In this document: piece after piece, positions 24,236 to 33,201 of the stretch
How the letters are laid out: every line of letters begins with the position of its first letter
Numbering within the stretch: the stretch's first letter is position 1
Source of the DNA: an uncultured Collinsella sp.
GTDB lineage: Bacteria > Actinomycetota > Coriobacteriia > Coriobacteriales > Coriobacteriaceae
Direction: 5' to 3'
Assembly (NCBI GenBank): GCA_900754075.1
Contig: CAAEBN010000083.1
Coordinates: 1 to 42,223, forward strand
Length of the DNA: 42,223 nt
Notes under the pieces: model-generated
Told to the model about the DNA's origin: nothing
Database searches by the model: none
What the model saw: the letters and a program-made list of their open reading frames with translations, nothing else
Program-made: the position numbers and the translations under genes

Positions 24236-27200
24236 ATGGCGAACACCCAGAACTATATTAACCACCTGCTGCAGAACACCGGCATTACGCCGGCGTGCAG
24301 TGAAGAAGAGCGCCTGGCTGCCGAGGATATCGCTCAGATTTTCCGCAACCACGGCTTTGACCCCGAGGTGCAGGAATTTAATGCTCCCGCGCCCAGCAGG
24401 CTGGCGTTTGCCGTTACCGGTATTCTGGCGTTTGCCGGCGCCCTGCTGATGGGCATCGGCGGCGGCATTGGCTTGGTCGGCACCTTGCTGGCCATTGTCG
24501 GTGCCGTGCTCTACGTGCTCGAGCGCACGGGGCATCCCGTGGTTTCGCGCCTGGGAAAGACCGGTGTGAGTCAAAATGTCATCGCCTATCACAAGGCCTC
24601 GGGCCCGCTTGCGTCTCCGCGCAACCGCCCGGTCGTCGTGGTGGCCCACTATGATTCCCCCCGCGCCGAGCTCCTTGCTCGCGAGCCCTACGCTCCGTAT
24701 CGCGCGCTCATCGCCAAGCTCCTGCCTGTCGCCACGATCGCGCCCGCGGCTGTCGCCATCCTGCGTATCCTGCCGCTTCCCGGCGTGCTCAAGGTGCTGC
24801 TGTGGGTTGTCGCGATTCTGGCCTCCCTTGTGGCACTGGCCAACGCCGCCAATATCATCTCCAACCGTTTTGTTCTTCCCTCCACGTCTGGCGCAGTGTG
24901 CAACAAGTCCTCTGTTGCCGCCATGCTCGGTGTCATGGACAACGTTGCCCCCTATCAGGGCGAAAACGAGTTCCCCGACGACATTCCGTTCGATACCTAT
25001 TTTGGCGAGCAGAAGCGCCGCGCCGAGGAAATGGCGCGCGCGGCGGCCGAGTATGCCGCGGCCCAGCAGCAAAACGACTACGGCAACACCATTGAATATG
25101 AGGAACCTTCCTACGACGAGGACGAGTTTGGCCAGCCGGTTGCGCCTGTCGACGCACCCGAGCAGGACGAGACTTTTGATGGACAGATCGATGGTTTTGA
25201 GGGCGCCTCTGCCGACGAGACGCTGATCGGCGTTATCGCGCCCGAGGCTCAAGACCAGACTGCCCAGGCCGAAGCACCCACCGAGGAAAAGTCCACCGCC
25301 GAGCCGGCGGAGGAGCCCGCGGTGGTCGAAGCCGCCGAGCCCAAGCCCAAGCTCTATCGCAATGCCGCCGGCAATATCCGCTTTGGTTCGGATGCCATCC
25401 GTGCGCTCGGCATGCTTCCCGAGTCCTGCACGCTCGATTACGAAGAGGGCGAGGAGCCGACGTTCGAGCCGGAGCCTGCTCCCGTTGCGCAGGAGCCTGC
25501 GCTCGCGGCCAATACGGCTGTTGCTCCCGCTGAGCCGGTCGCTGCCCCTGTTGCTGCCGCGGAGTCTGACGCAAAGCCCGCGCTCGATTCTGCAGCCGGT
25601 CTGGATATTCTGGCACCTGCCGCTCCGGCACAGGTTGAAGACGAGACCGCCGGCGAAGACTATGACGAGTATCCGCAGCGCGTGTCCTATGAGAGCGACA
25701 CCGATTTCTCGGCCGAGCTTCCCTCGACAACGCCCCATGCCGATATCGCTTCCGCGTTCTCCTCGATTGGTGCCAGCGCTTCAAGCTTCTTTAAGGGTGC
25801 CTTTGCGAAGGGCAAGAAGTTCGTCGACGACTTTGAGGAAAAACGCGCCGCTGCCCGCGAGGCCGCCGAGCGGGAGGCCATCGCCCAGCAGCAGGCCGCC
25901 GAGGCCGAGCGTGAGCGTGCGGCACAGGAGTTCGAGCAGAGCGAGGCCGAACAGCCGGAGCCTGTCGATGTCGCCGACGCCACGACGTCCTTCGAGGCTC
26001 CGCAGCCGACATCCGCTGACGTTGCCGAGGCTACGACGTCCTTTGAGGCGCAGCAGCCGGCCGATGGCACCATGTCATTCGATGCCACGATGACGTTTGA
26101 GAAGCAGGGCACCGCAATTGCTGAGCCCCTCCCCATCTCCGATGGTGCTCAGGACGCCGCCGATGATTCGGTTATCGACGAGGCCGATTCCGTTGAGGCC
26201 AGCGCACCCGAGCAGGTCGAGGCTCCTGTTATGGAACAGGAGCCCCCTGCGATTGGCGAGGCTCCCAAGACGGATGAGTCCAGGCCTTATTCTACGCAGA
26301 TCTTCACCATGCCCGCGCCGAGCGACCCCGGTGCCACGGTGGCCAATGCCGCTCCCACGCAGGACGAGACAGTTGACTCCCTCATGGCGCAGATTTCGTC
26401 TCAGGTGCCTCCGCGCCAGCAAATGAATATCCCCGATCCGGCCTCCGCGCCCGCGCCCTCTTCGTCGCCGCTGGCCTCGGTCCCCGATCCGTCGCTGCCT
26501 TCGATGCAACAGGCCAACGTCGCGTCCCGAACGTCGCTGTTCGATCTTCCCGATCCTTCGGCACAGACAAATGATCCCTTTGCGACGGCGCAGGGCCCCG
26601 AGCCCACATCGGCACCGGTCGCGACCCCCATGCCCATCTCCTCGGGCGCACAACCGCTCGAGACCATCTCGGCTCCTGCTTCGACGGGCGCCAAGCCGCA
26701 GAAGCGTGGCCTGGGTGGCTTGTTCGGTCGCAAAAAGAAGAACGAGCAGGACAGCATGAGCGACTGGCTGGGCGTCGAAGACGATTACGATGCCAAGAAG
26801 TCTGGTCGCGGCATTGGCTCGTGGGATAACTTTGAGGATGACGACGACGGTTGGAAGGGCGGCGCCACCTCCTCCGATGGTGCTTCTGCCGAGGATATGC
26901 TCTCGGCCGTTGCCTCCATGGGTGACGATGAGCTGCTCGGCCACGATATCTGGTTCGTCGCAACGGGCGCGTCCGATTGCGACGGCGCCGGCATGAGGGC
27001 GTTTTTGGCCTCGCATCGTGACAAGCTCCGCGGTGTGTTCTTCATCAATCTCGAGTCTATCGGTGCCGGCAGGCTTTCGGTAGTAACGGTCGAGGGCGAG
27101 CAGCAGCTGTTTAAGGGCGATCGCCGCATCATGAACCTTGTCAGCAAGGTGTGTAAGTCGTTCCACGTCGATTGCGGCGCGTTCGAGATGCCCTATGCAA

Positions 27201-27373
27201 AAACCGATGCATCCGCAGCGCTCGAGGCGAGCCGTCGCGCCCTTACGATCGCCGGTGTGGACGGCCCGCGCCTTGCCTGCGCTCGCACCGAGGATGACCT
27301 GCCGTACAACGTCAATCCGACCAATATCGCTACGGTGTCCGAGGTCGTGACCGAGGTCATTCGTCGTTCGTAG
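24236..27373 (+). CDS. Membrane protein with degenerate M28-peptidase fold split by a long disordered insertion
   Basis: The 1045-residue product starts at ATG 24236 (TGGAG five bases upstream); an upstream in-frame ATG lacks a ribosome site. Residues 1-60 and 110-235 resemble the first half of an M28 aminopeptidase, with VVVVAHYDSPRAE (His138, Asp140). Two hydrophobic blocks, about 66-95 and 163-205, look like transmembrane segments. Residues about 240-895 are low complexity: Glu/Pro/Ala/Asp-rich, with repeats such as ADATTSFEAPQP and AEATTSFEAQQP. Residues about 896-1045 resemble the second half (IWFVATGASDCDGAGMRAFL, FFINLESIGAG). The expected Glu-Glu catalytic pair reads Ser-Asp and the central Asp ligand is not evident, so it is probably not an active peptidase. 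Function unknown. Confidence 0.75.
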   Translation: MANTQNYINHLLQNTGITPACSEEERLAAEDIAQIFRNHGFDPEVQEFNAPAPSRLAFAVTGILAFAGALLMGIGGGIGLVGTLLAIVGAVLYVLERTGHPVVSRLGKTGVSQNVIAYHKASGPLASPRNRPVVVVAHYDSPRAELLAREPYAPYRALIAKLLPVATIAPAAVAILRILPLPGVLKVLLWVVAILASLVALANAANIISNRFVLPSTSGAVCNKSSVAAMLGVMDNVAPYQGENEFPDDIPFDTYFGEQKRRAEEMARAAAEYAAAQQQNDYGNTIEYEEPSYDEDEFGQPVAPVDAPEQDETFDGQIDGFEGASADETLIGVIAPEAQDQTAQAEAPTEEKSTAEPAEEPAVVEAAEPKPKLYRNAAGNIRFGSDAIRALGMLPESCTLDYEEGEEPTFEPEPAPVAQEPALAANTAVAPAEPVAAPVAAAESDAKPALDSAAGLDILAPAAPAQVEDETAGEDYDEYPQRVSYESDTDFSAELPSTTPHADIASAFSSIGASASSFFKGAFAKGKKFVDDFEEKRAAAREAAEREAIAQQQAAEAERERAAQEFEQSEAEQPEPVDVADATTSFEAPQPTSADVAEATTSFEAQQPADGTMSFDATMTFEKQGTAIAEPLPISDGAQDAADDSVIDEADSVEASAPEQVEAPVMEQEPPAIGEAPKTDESRPYSTQIFTMPAPSDPGATVANAAPTQDETVDSLMAQISSQVPPRQQMNIPDPASAPAPSSSPLASVPDPSLPSMQQANVASRTSLFDLPDPSAQTNDPFATAQGPEPTSAPVATPMPISSGAQPLETISAPASTGAKPQKRGLGGLFGRKKKNEQDSMSDWLGVEDDYDAKKSGRGIGSWDNFEDDDDGWKGGATSSDGASAEDMLSAVASMGDDELLGHDIWFVATGASDCDGAGMRAFLASHRDKLRGVFFINLESIGAGRLSVVTVEGEQQLFKGDRRIMNLVSKVCKSFHVDCGAFEMPYAKTDASAALEASRRALTIAGVDGPRLACARTEDDLPYNVNPTNIATVSEVVTEVIRRS

Positions 27374-27395
27374 ACAGACCCGCTAAGGAGTCAGC

Positions 27396-27614
27396 GTGTT
27401 TTCGTACATCAAGCGCCATTGGCCCATCTATTTGATCTTGACCCTGATCGCTATCGCATTGGGTTTTGGGGCCGCGTATGTCGTTGGCGTTAAGGGCTCG
27501 ACGCCCGAGACAACAATGAACGAAGAGGTGGAGCAAGAGCAAAGTTTGGGTGCCGACGGTATTTCCGAGTCCGATCAGGCAGCCATCGATGGCGGTTCGT
27601 CATCTGCTGAATAG
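27396..27614 (+). CDS. Small single-pass membrane protein downstream of the M28-like gene
   Basis: The 72-residue product has a transmembrane segment IYLILTLIAIALGFGAAYVV near the N-terminus and an acidic, Ser-rich tail. The GTG start follows AAGGAGT. It lies 22 bp after the M28-like gene and ends at a terminator, so the two form an operon. I do not recognise a family. Confidence 0.7.
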   Translation: MFSYIKRHWPIYLILTLIAIALGFGAAYVVGVKGSTPETTMNEEVEQEQSLGADGISESDQAAIDGGSSSAE

Positions 27615-27634
27615 CCGATTCATCGTTTATGCCC

Positions 27635-27673
27635 AAGGCGGGCGAGCCGGGAGACTGGCTCGCCCGCCTTTTT
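27635..27673 (+). terminator. Terminator after the M28-like operon
   Basis: A perfect 14-bp stem AAGGCGGGCGAGCC (27635-27648) with 27657-27670, loop GGGAGACT, runs into five T residues. It lies between convergent genes; the opposite strand lacks a T-tract. Confidence 0.93.
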
Positions 27674-27679
27674 ATCGTG

Positions 27680-30600
27680 CTAACGCTTCTTTGCGGCTGA
27701 CTTAAGGCGAGCGAACCATATGGCTGCAGTGCCCGAGGTCAGGAGTGCAGTGATGCATGCGGCGACGGTAACAGATCCCGTTGCCGGCAGGTTCTGAGGC
27801 AGGGCGCATCGTTGGATGACGCGGTCCTCATCATGCGCCTCGAGTTTATCGCCACCGCCGTTGCGGCAAAGATCGACGCGCGCGCTGTTGGCAAGTGCGG
27901 TTTGGGGCGTATAGGACGACGTTGCCTGCATATGCACGACTGCGCCTCGGGCATCCGAGTTAAGGGCCGCCTTGGCATCGTCGAGATCGTCGTGTTCGTC
28001 TTTAAGGTCATCCCGGGTCCAAGAGTCCGCCTCGCTTCTGGTTGTAAAGTCGGCGGCTACCGCACCGTATTCAAAACGGATGCCCGTGATGACGGCGTCG
28101 TCCGTAAGATCAATCTCTTTCGTATCGAGCGTGACGGACTTGTCCGTCGGGATATCTGCTTTCCATAGGTGCCACCCGTCGTAATCGACGAGACGCACAT
28201 CGTCGCCCAGCAGCTTTATAACCTCTTCCGTTTCGAGCCAAGGATTGCGATGCCCGTCGTCAAGCGTTGCATTGACCTGCTTGCCCGTATCGCTTGTTCC
28301 TGCCGGAGACGTTCGATACCACACGTTGCACAGCCCGTTTAGATCACCGATCGCAATAGGGGTTTCAACGGCAACAAGTTTCGCTGCGCCATCTTTGGCG
28401 CACTCAAGGTCGTCGGTGATGGTCAACTCGTCGACCCAGGTGCTCGACTCATTTTTGGCGTCGATGGTATAGGAGAAGGCGCCTTGCGTATTGGCCCGTG
28501 CTTTGGCTCGGTTTTTTCCGTCGCCGTTGGCAACGAGTTTGCTTACGACTGGCTGTGCAATCTCTTGGCGCTTATCGACGCTTCCCCTGATCTCGATGGG
28601 GGCATCCCTCATGGCTATGGTTTGAACTTTTCCCGTGGCCTTTACTTCAAACGTAATCTCTTCGGCAAGGTCGTAGGTACGCGGAGCCATCGTTTCGCGC
28701 AGGGTGTAGGTGCCGGGTGAAAGGTGCTCAATACGGTGCGGTTTGCCGGATGAAGTCCAAGAATCGATTTCGTTGCCATTGGAGTCGTAGAGGACAAGCT
28801 CGGCGCCTGTCACCTCCTGATCTCCGCACGCGTCGACTTTGGTGACATCGATCTTGGTGTAGTCGTTGGAAACGTCAAGGTGCACTTCGATCACGGGCGT
28901 TTGCTGGTCAGCGTACGACAACTTTACAGTATGTGGGGTCGGGTTGAGCAGATAACCTTCGGGCGCTTGTGTCTCGACGACCTCGTAGGTGGCGGTACCG
29001 CATCCCAGCGAAAGATGATCGACTCGCGCATGCCCCCGTTCGTCGGTTGTAGCGGTGGCGACGGTTTCGCCATCCAGGGCGACGATGCTGCCGTCGGCCC
29101 GCACGATGTCGCCGACAGCGCGGATGTCAAACGTGGCTCCAGCGAGGATGCGTCCATCTACAGCATCCGTCTTAATGATTTCGATGCTTCCGGTTGCGGC
29201 GTCGTCATAGAACGAGGTGACGGCGACTGGTGTCAGATTTCTGTCGGCGGGAATCACTATCTCCAGGTCTTCCCCGCGCAGATACGGTTCCTTGGCCGTT
29301 GCCTCGTGCACGTAGTATGTTCCGGGATTAAGTGATTCGGGCAGCGTGACGGCGCCGGTTGTATCGGTTGTGAAGGTATTCATTACATTGTGGGCCGGAT
29401 ACCAACATGTTTGCGAGACGGGCTCGTGGTGGCTATCGAGCAGCTGGAACGTAAAGCCGGCAAGTGGTACGGTGCCGCCGGTCTGAGCATCGCGCTTTAC
29501 GATTTGAAGGTGTGACGATAGGGCATGGTTGTCAATGATGTACTGAAGCTCGGCTCCGTCTGCGGTCTGCTCTGCTGTGATGGTCCATTCCCCTGCTTGC
29601 TTAAATCCTTCAGGGACCGTTTCTGCAACCTCGCGAACGGTGTAGCCCGCGCGGTCGTAGGGAATGGCACCGTGAGCGCCGGCGGGTCGTTTGCCTGCGC
29701 CAAACCATGCCTCGGGCTGGTCTTTGGTGGAGACGAAGCCGTAAACGTTTGTGGTCAACGTGCCGACGACTTGTTGAGAGCTATTGCTGACAACTTCAAA
29801 GACGACGCCTCCCGCCGGCTGCTCAAGGCCGGACTCATCGTTATCGCCATGGTCCTTAAACTTCGAGATTTCAAGGTCAAAGGCGATGGGGATGTTGGGA
29901 ATACGGCTTTCGAGCTCAACAATGCCCATATCTCCGAGTTGCTCGGCACCGACGGTGTAGCTCCAACGGTCGTTTGAAATCAGGTAACCCTCGGGCGCTT
30001 TCGATTCGTAGATGGTAAAGGTGCCCAGAGGAACGTCGTTGAGGATCGCCCGTCCGTTTTCGTCGGTCGTAAGGGTGCGAGTCCAGCCGGGAGTTGATTG
30101 CGAGACGCAGGTGAATTCAGCGCCCGCAAGCGACGCCCCAACCTGGGCGCCGGCATCTGTGGCGGCATCGACTTTTGCAATACGCAAGGTGATGGTGCCG
30201 GGCTGCTCGTTGACAGTGACATGCTCGCCACTGTTTTGTGTGGTGAAGGCTATTCGGTCGCTTCGAGGGATATAGCCTGCCGGGGCTTTGGTTTCGACCA
30301 GGTAATATGCCGTATTGGGCAAAAGCGTTGCTTGTGCACGCCCGTTTTCGTCCATCTGGATAGTGCCGACACGTGTATCGCCCACACTTTCAAAGATATC
30401 GAAGGTTGCGCCACCGAGTCTGTAGGTGTCGTTGCCGGCGGTGATGTCAGCCTGGGACGATTGTTTTTGAAAAGATACGGAGACGGCGGGCAGAACATAG
30501 AGCATGTCCTGGTGTCGACCCTCACCCGAGACCGGGCCGTGATAACGCCTGGCTCGATGTGGGGCTGCCTTAATGGATCCGGACTTAGCGCTGTCGTAGA

Positions 30601-31111
30601 GCCAACGTGCAGCCGCTACGGCCTCGGCGTTTTCGTAAAACCTACCACTCCTGGCAACTCCCTTGCTATTTGTATACGAATAGGTGCCGTCGGGGTGCGT
30701 GGTTCCCTTGAGCATCCACACGGCAATCTGGGTGGCGGCACGGGCGAGATCGGGCGACAGGTTGTGGCCGCCAAAGGATGTATTGGAGGGGTATCCGTGA
30801 CAGACGATGGCGGCAAATTCGTCATCGAGCCATGTCCAGCCCTGGTTATATGTACGCCATGGCCCTCCCGGCTTGCTGGGGCCGGGGCAGTCTTGATTCA
30901 TGCAGTACGAAATTGAAGTGTCCTGTGCCTCGTATTTACCGACACCGAAGGGGCCGCAGCCGTCGCTTATGGTGCGGAAATTAAGAGTGTCACTCCCGTC
31001 GACGGCGAGTGCGGACCCTGGGGCCAGGCAGCCGATCAGAAAAAAGAGGAGCAGGAGCAGCGGGCCTGTTGCGATTGCGCTGTGGACAGAGTGCGTGGGT
31101 GCGTTGGACAT
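27680..31111 (-). CDS. LPXTG-anchored thioester-domain surface adhesin with SpaA-like repeats
   Basis: The 1143-residue product has a signal peptide (hydrophobic GPLLLLLFFLIGCLAPGSALA), then a thioester domain (about 40-205) with Cys70 in ISYCMNQDC and Gln128 in AATQIAVWML, the pair that forms an internal thioester for covalent host binding in related adhesins. About five or six SpaA/prealbumin-like beta domains follow (about 210-840), recognisable by repeats such as LPNTAYYLVETKAPAGYIP, PEGYLI and LSPGTYTLRE; these often carry Lys-Asn isopeptide bonds. A larger fimbrial-type domain (about 850-1095) precedes the sorting signal LPATG (1108-1112), a hydrophobic helix and RLKSAAKKR. AAGGAG precedes the ATG. 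No sortase lies in the window. Confidence 0.92.
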   Translation of the reverse strand: MSNAPTHSVHSAIATGPLLLLLFFLIGCLAPGSALAVDGSDTLNFRTISDGCGPFGVGKYEAQDTSISYCMNQDCPGPSKPGGPWRTYNQGWTWLDDEFAAIVCHGYPSNTSFGGHNLSPDLARAATQIAVWMLKGTTHPDGTYSYTNSKGVARSGRFYENAEAVAAARWLYDSAKSGSIKAAPHRARRYHGPVSGEGRHQDMLYVLPAVSVSFQKQSSQADITAGNDTYRLGGATFDIFESVGDTRVGTIQMDENGRAQATLLPNTAYYLVETKAPAGYIPRSDRIAFTTQNSGEHVTVNEQPGTITLRIAKVDAATDAGAQVGASLAGAEFTCVSQSTPGWTRTLTTDENGRAILNDVPLGTFTIYESKAPEGYLISNDRWSYTVGAEQLGDMGIVELESRIPNIPIAFDLEISKFKDHGDNDESGLEQPAGGVVFEVVSNSSQQVVGTLTTNVYGFVSTKDQPEAWFGAGKRPAGAHGAIPYDRAGYTVREVAETVPEGFKQAGEWTITAEQTADGAELQYIIDNHALSSHLQIVKRDAQTGGTVPLAGFTFQLLDSHHEPVSQTCWYPAHNVMNTFTTDTTGAVTLPESLNPGTYYVHEATAKEPYLRGEDLEIVIPADRNLTPVAVTSFYDDAATGSIEIIKTDAVDGRILAGATFDIRAVGDIVRADGSIVALDGETVATATTDERGHARVDHLSLGCGTATYEVVETQAPEGYLLNPTPHTVKLSYADQQTPVIEVHLDVSNDYTKIDVTKVDACGDQEVTGAELVLYDSNGNEIDSWTSSGKPHRIEHLSPGTYTLRETMAPRTYDLAEEITFEVKATGKVQTIAMRDAPIEIRGSVDKRQEIAQPVVSKLVANGDGKNRAKARANTQGAFSYTIDAKNESSTWVDELTITDDLECAKDGAAKLVAVETPIAIGDLNGLCNVWYRTSPAGTSDTGKQVNATLDDGHRNPWLETEEVIKLLGDDVRLVDYDGWHLWKADIPTDKSVTLDTKEIDLTDDAVITGIRFEYGAVAADFTTRSEADSWTRDDLKDEHDDLDDAKAALNSDARGAVVHMQATSSYTPQTALANSARVDLCRNGGGDKLEAHDEDRVIQRCALPQNLPATGSVTVAACITALLTSGTAAIWFARLKSAAKKR

Positions 31112-31365
31112 GGCTGCTCCTTATCCCTCGTGCGCCGCACGGGGAGGCCGCGGCGCTTGGGATGAGGCTACCGTCATGGTTCATGCGGGTAAGTACCAGA
31201 AGCTGACCAAAAGCTTGCCCGATTTCTGACAAATCGAGCTCAAATACAACAATCAGATAAAAGTGCAGGTAGAAGATGGTAAGAAAAGAAAGACAGAGGT
31301 CCTCATCTCCACAATTGGCGCGGTTTTCAAACGATTCTCCACAGCTAAAACAAGCATCGACACCC

Positions 31366-31395
31366 TTGTATCGAACAAGACAACCGCGTTATACT
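31366..31395 (+). promoter_or_regulatory. Promoter of tRNA-Gly
   Basis: TTGTAT (31366-31371) and TATACT (31390-31395) are 18 bases apart, 14 bases before the tRNA. The rest of 31112-31365 is the 5' region of the adhesin gene; beyond its ribosome site I see nothing I can name. Confidence 0.75.
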
Positions 31396-31408
31396 AGCCA
31401 ACACACAA

Positions 31409-31483
31409 GCGGGCATCGCCAAGTGGTAAGGCATCAGCTTCCCAAGCTGACACTCGCGGGTTCGAGTCCCGTTGCCCGCTCCA
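31409..31483 (+). tRNA. tRNA-Gly (anticodon CCC), CCA encoded
   Basis: The acceptor stem is GCGGGCA/TGCCCGC, the anticodon stem-loop is TCAGC-TTCCCAA-GCTGA giving anticodon CCC, the T-arm is GCGGGTTCGAGTCCCG (31456-31471), and CCA is encoded at 31481-31483. Confidence 0.97.
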
Positions 31484-31491
31484 AAAAAAGT

Positions 31492-31526
31492 AAAAGCACG
31501 ACACCGTTCCGGTGCCGTGCTTTTTT
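31492..31526 (+). terminator. Terminator of tRNA-Gly
   Basis: Stem GCACG-A-CACCG with CGGTG-C-CGTGC, loop TTC, one internal mismatch, followed by six T residues (31521-31526). Confidence 0.88.
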
Positions 31527-31532
31527 CAATAA

Positions 31533-31655
31533 GGTGCCGGGACTCGAACCCGCCAGGGTGCGAGCGTTAAGCAAACGCGAAGCGTTTGTAGCGAGCAGGC
31601 GAAGGCGCCGGCAGGCGCCTGAAGCCGGTGCGGATTTGCGAAGCAAATACGCGGA
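31533..31655 (+). repeat. tRNA-Gly-trailing array: inverted T-arm copy plus three short hairpins
   Basis: 31538-31553 (CGGGACTCGAACCCGC) is the exact reverse complement of the tRNA-Gly T-arm (31456-31471). Three hairpins follow: CAAACGC-GAA-GCGTTTG (31572-31588), AGGCGCC-GGCA-GGCGCCT (31603-31620) and ATTTGC-GAA-GCAAAT (31634-31648). The same plan, with different stem sequences, follows tRNA-Lys at 40610-40718. The remaining stretch 31656-31777 carries the purB promoter region (TACAAT at 31728-31733) and nothing else I can name. Confidence 0.7.
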
Positions 31656-31777
31656 CGTCCTCATGGCCGCTCTATGCTACAAAATGTTAGGTTAATGCCC
31701 GTTATCGCTACTCGCACCCGCGCACGGTACAATGGTTGGGTTACGACCAACGTGCCAATAACCAAAAAGGAGCCGCT

Positions 31778-33124
31778 ATGATCGATCGCTATACCCGCCC
31801 GGAGATGGGACACATCTTCTCCCTCGAGAACAAGTACGCCATTTGGCAGGAGATTGAGGTCCTGGCCTGCGAGGCTCAGGCGGAGCTCGGCAAGATCGGT
31901 ATTTCCAAAGAAGAGGCCCAGTGGATCCGCGACCACGCCGACTTTGAGAAGGCGAAGGTTGACGAGATCGAGGAGGTCACGCGCCACGATGTCATCGCCT
32001 TCCTGACCAACATGAAGGAATATATCGACGCCGATGTTCCCGAGGGCGAGCCCAAGCCTAGCCGCTGGGTTCACTATGGTATGACCAGCTCTGACCTGGG
32101 TGATACGGCTCTGTGCTATCAGCTTACTCAGGCGTGTGACCTGATTATCGAGGATGTTAAGAAGCTCGGCGCGATCTGCAAGCGTCGTGCCTTCGAGGAG
32201 CGCAATACGCTCTGCGCCGGCCGCACCCATGGCATCCATGCCGAGCCGATGACCTTCGGTATGAAGTTTGGCTCTTGGGCATGGGAGCTCAAGCGCGATC
32301 TCGATCGTCTTGAGGATGCTCGCAAGAACGTTGCCTTCGGTGCCATCTCCGGTGCCGTCGGCACCTACAGCTCCATCGAGCCGTTCGTCGAGGAGTACGT
32401 CTGCGAGCACCTGGGCCTGGTCCACGATCCGCTGTCTACGCAGGTCATCAGCCGCGATCACCACGCCTACCTTGCCGGCGTGCTTGCCACTACAGCGGCC
32501 ACCTGCGAGCGCATCGCGACCGAGGTCCGCAACCTGCAGAAGACCGATACGCTCGAGGCCGAGGAGCCTTTCCGCAAGGGCCAAAAGGGCAGCTCCGCCA
32601 TGCCGCACAAGCGCAACCCCATCACCATGGAGAAGGTCTGCGGACTGTCGCGCGTCGTGAAGGCCAACGCTCAGGTCGCCTTTGACAACGTTGCCCTGTG
32701 GCACGAGCGCGACATTTCGCACTCTTCCGCCGAGCGTGTCGCCCAGGCCGATAGCTTCATCGCGCTTGACCATATGTTCCAGTGCCTCATTCGCGTTATC
32801 GACGGCCTGCAGCTGTATCCGGCCCGCATGATGGCCAATCTCAACAAGACCCGCGGCCTCATCTTCTCCTCCAAGGTCCTGCTGGCCCTCGTCGATACGG
32901 GCATCACCCGCGAGGACGCCTACGCTATCGTGCAGGAAAACGCCATGGCCACCTGGCACGAGGTGCAGGATTGTGTCTCCGGCCCCACCTTTAAGGAGCG
33001 TCTCGAGGCCGATCCGCGCTGCACCGTCAGCCAGGAGAAACTCGACGAGATCTTTGACCCGTGGGACTTCCTCACCCGCATCGATACGGTTTTCGATCGT
33101 CTGGAGCAGCTGAACTTCGAGTAG
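31778..33124 (+). CDS. purB: Adenylosuccinate lyase
   Basis: PurB acts twice in purine synthesis, releasing fumarate from SAICAR and from adenylosuccinate. The 448-residue product shows RWVHYGMTSSDLGDTAL, the catalytic-His segment GRTHGIHAEPMTFG and the flexible signature loop GSSAMPHKRNP (about 271-280). ATG 31778 follows AAAAGGAG; a longer upstream reading has no site. purC lies 4.5 kb downstream but is not in the same transcript, as a terminator follows purB. Confidence 0.97.
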   Translation: MIDRYTRPEMGHIFSLENKYAIWQEIEVLACEAQAELGKIGISKEEAQWIRDHADFEKAKVDEIEEVTRHDVIAFLTNMKEYIDADVPEGEPKPSRWVHYGMTSSDLGDTALCYQLTQACDLIIEDVKKLGAICKRRAFEERNTLCAGRTHGIHAEPMTFGMKFGSWAWELKRDLDRLEDARKNVAFGAISGAVGTYSSIEPFVEEYVCEHLGLVHDPLSTQVISRDHHAYLAGVLATTAATCERIATEVRNLQKTDTLEAEEPFRKGQKGSSAMPHKRNPITMEKVCGLSRVVKANAQVAFDNVALWHERDISHSSAERVAQADSFIALDHMFQCLIRVIDGLQLYPARMMANLNKTRGLIFSSKVLLALVDTGITREDAYAIVQENAMATWHEVQDCVSGPTFKERLEADPRCTVSQEKLDEIFDPWDFLTRIDTVFDRLEQLNFE

Positions 33125-33167
33125 GTTCATCCTAATCTGACCGTTTGCGGACGCATTTTAACCATTG

Positions 33168-33198
33168 GCGCCTTGCCCACCCGGGCGGGGCGCTTTTT
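33168..33198 (+). terminator. Terminator of purB
   Basis: An 11-bp stem (33168-33178 with 33183-33193, two G-U pairs), loop ACCC, followed by five T residues. Confidence 0.85.
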
Positions 33199-33201
33199 GG
33201 T

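Noticed and set aside
31112..31365. Riboswitch or small RNA upstream of the adhesin gene
   Set aside because: I could not match it to any known aptamer, and no convincing promoter or terminator pair delimits an RNA.
31533..31655. CRISPR array reading of the short hairpins after tRNA-Gly
   Set aside because: The hairpins differ in sequence, have no constant repeat and no regular spacers, and no cas genes are present.
31434..31664. Small minus-strand open frame containing RATGLEPASVSLGS
   Set aside because: It is made from the tRNA-Gly sequence read backwards plus the hairpin array. Such tRNA-derived frames are frequent false annotations.
31661..33130. Open frame opposite purB (489 codons)
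   Set aside because: Antisense shadow of purB, Leu/Gly/Val-rich with no family pattern.
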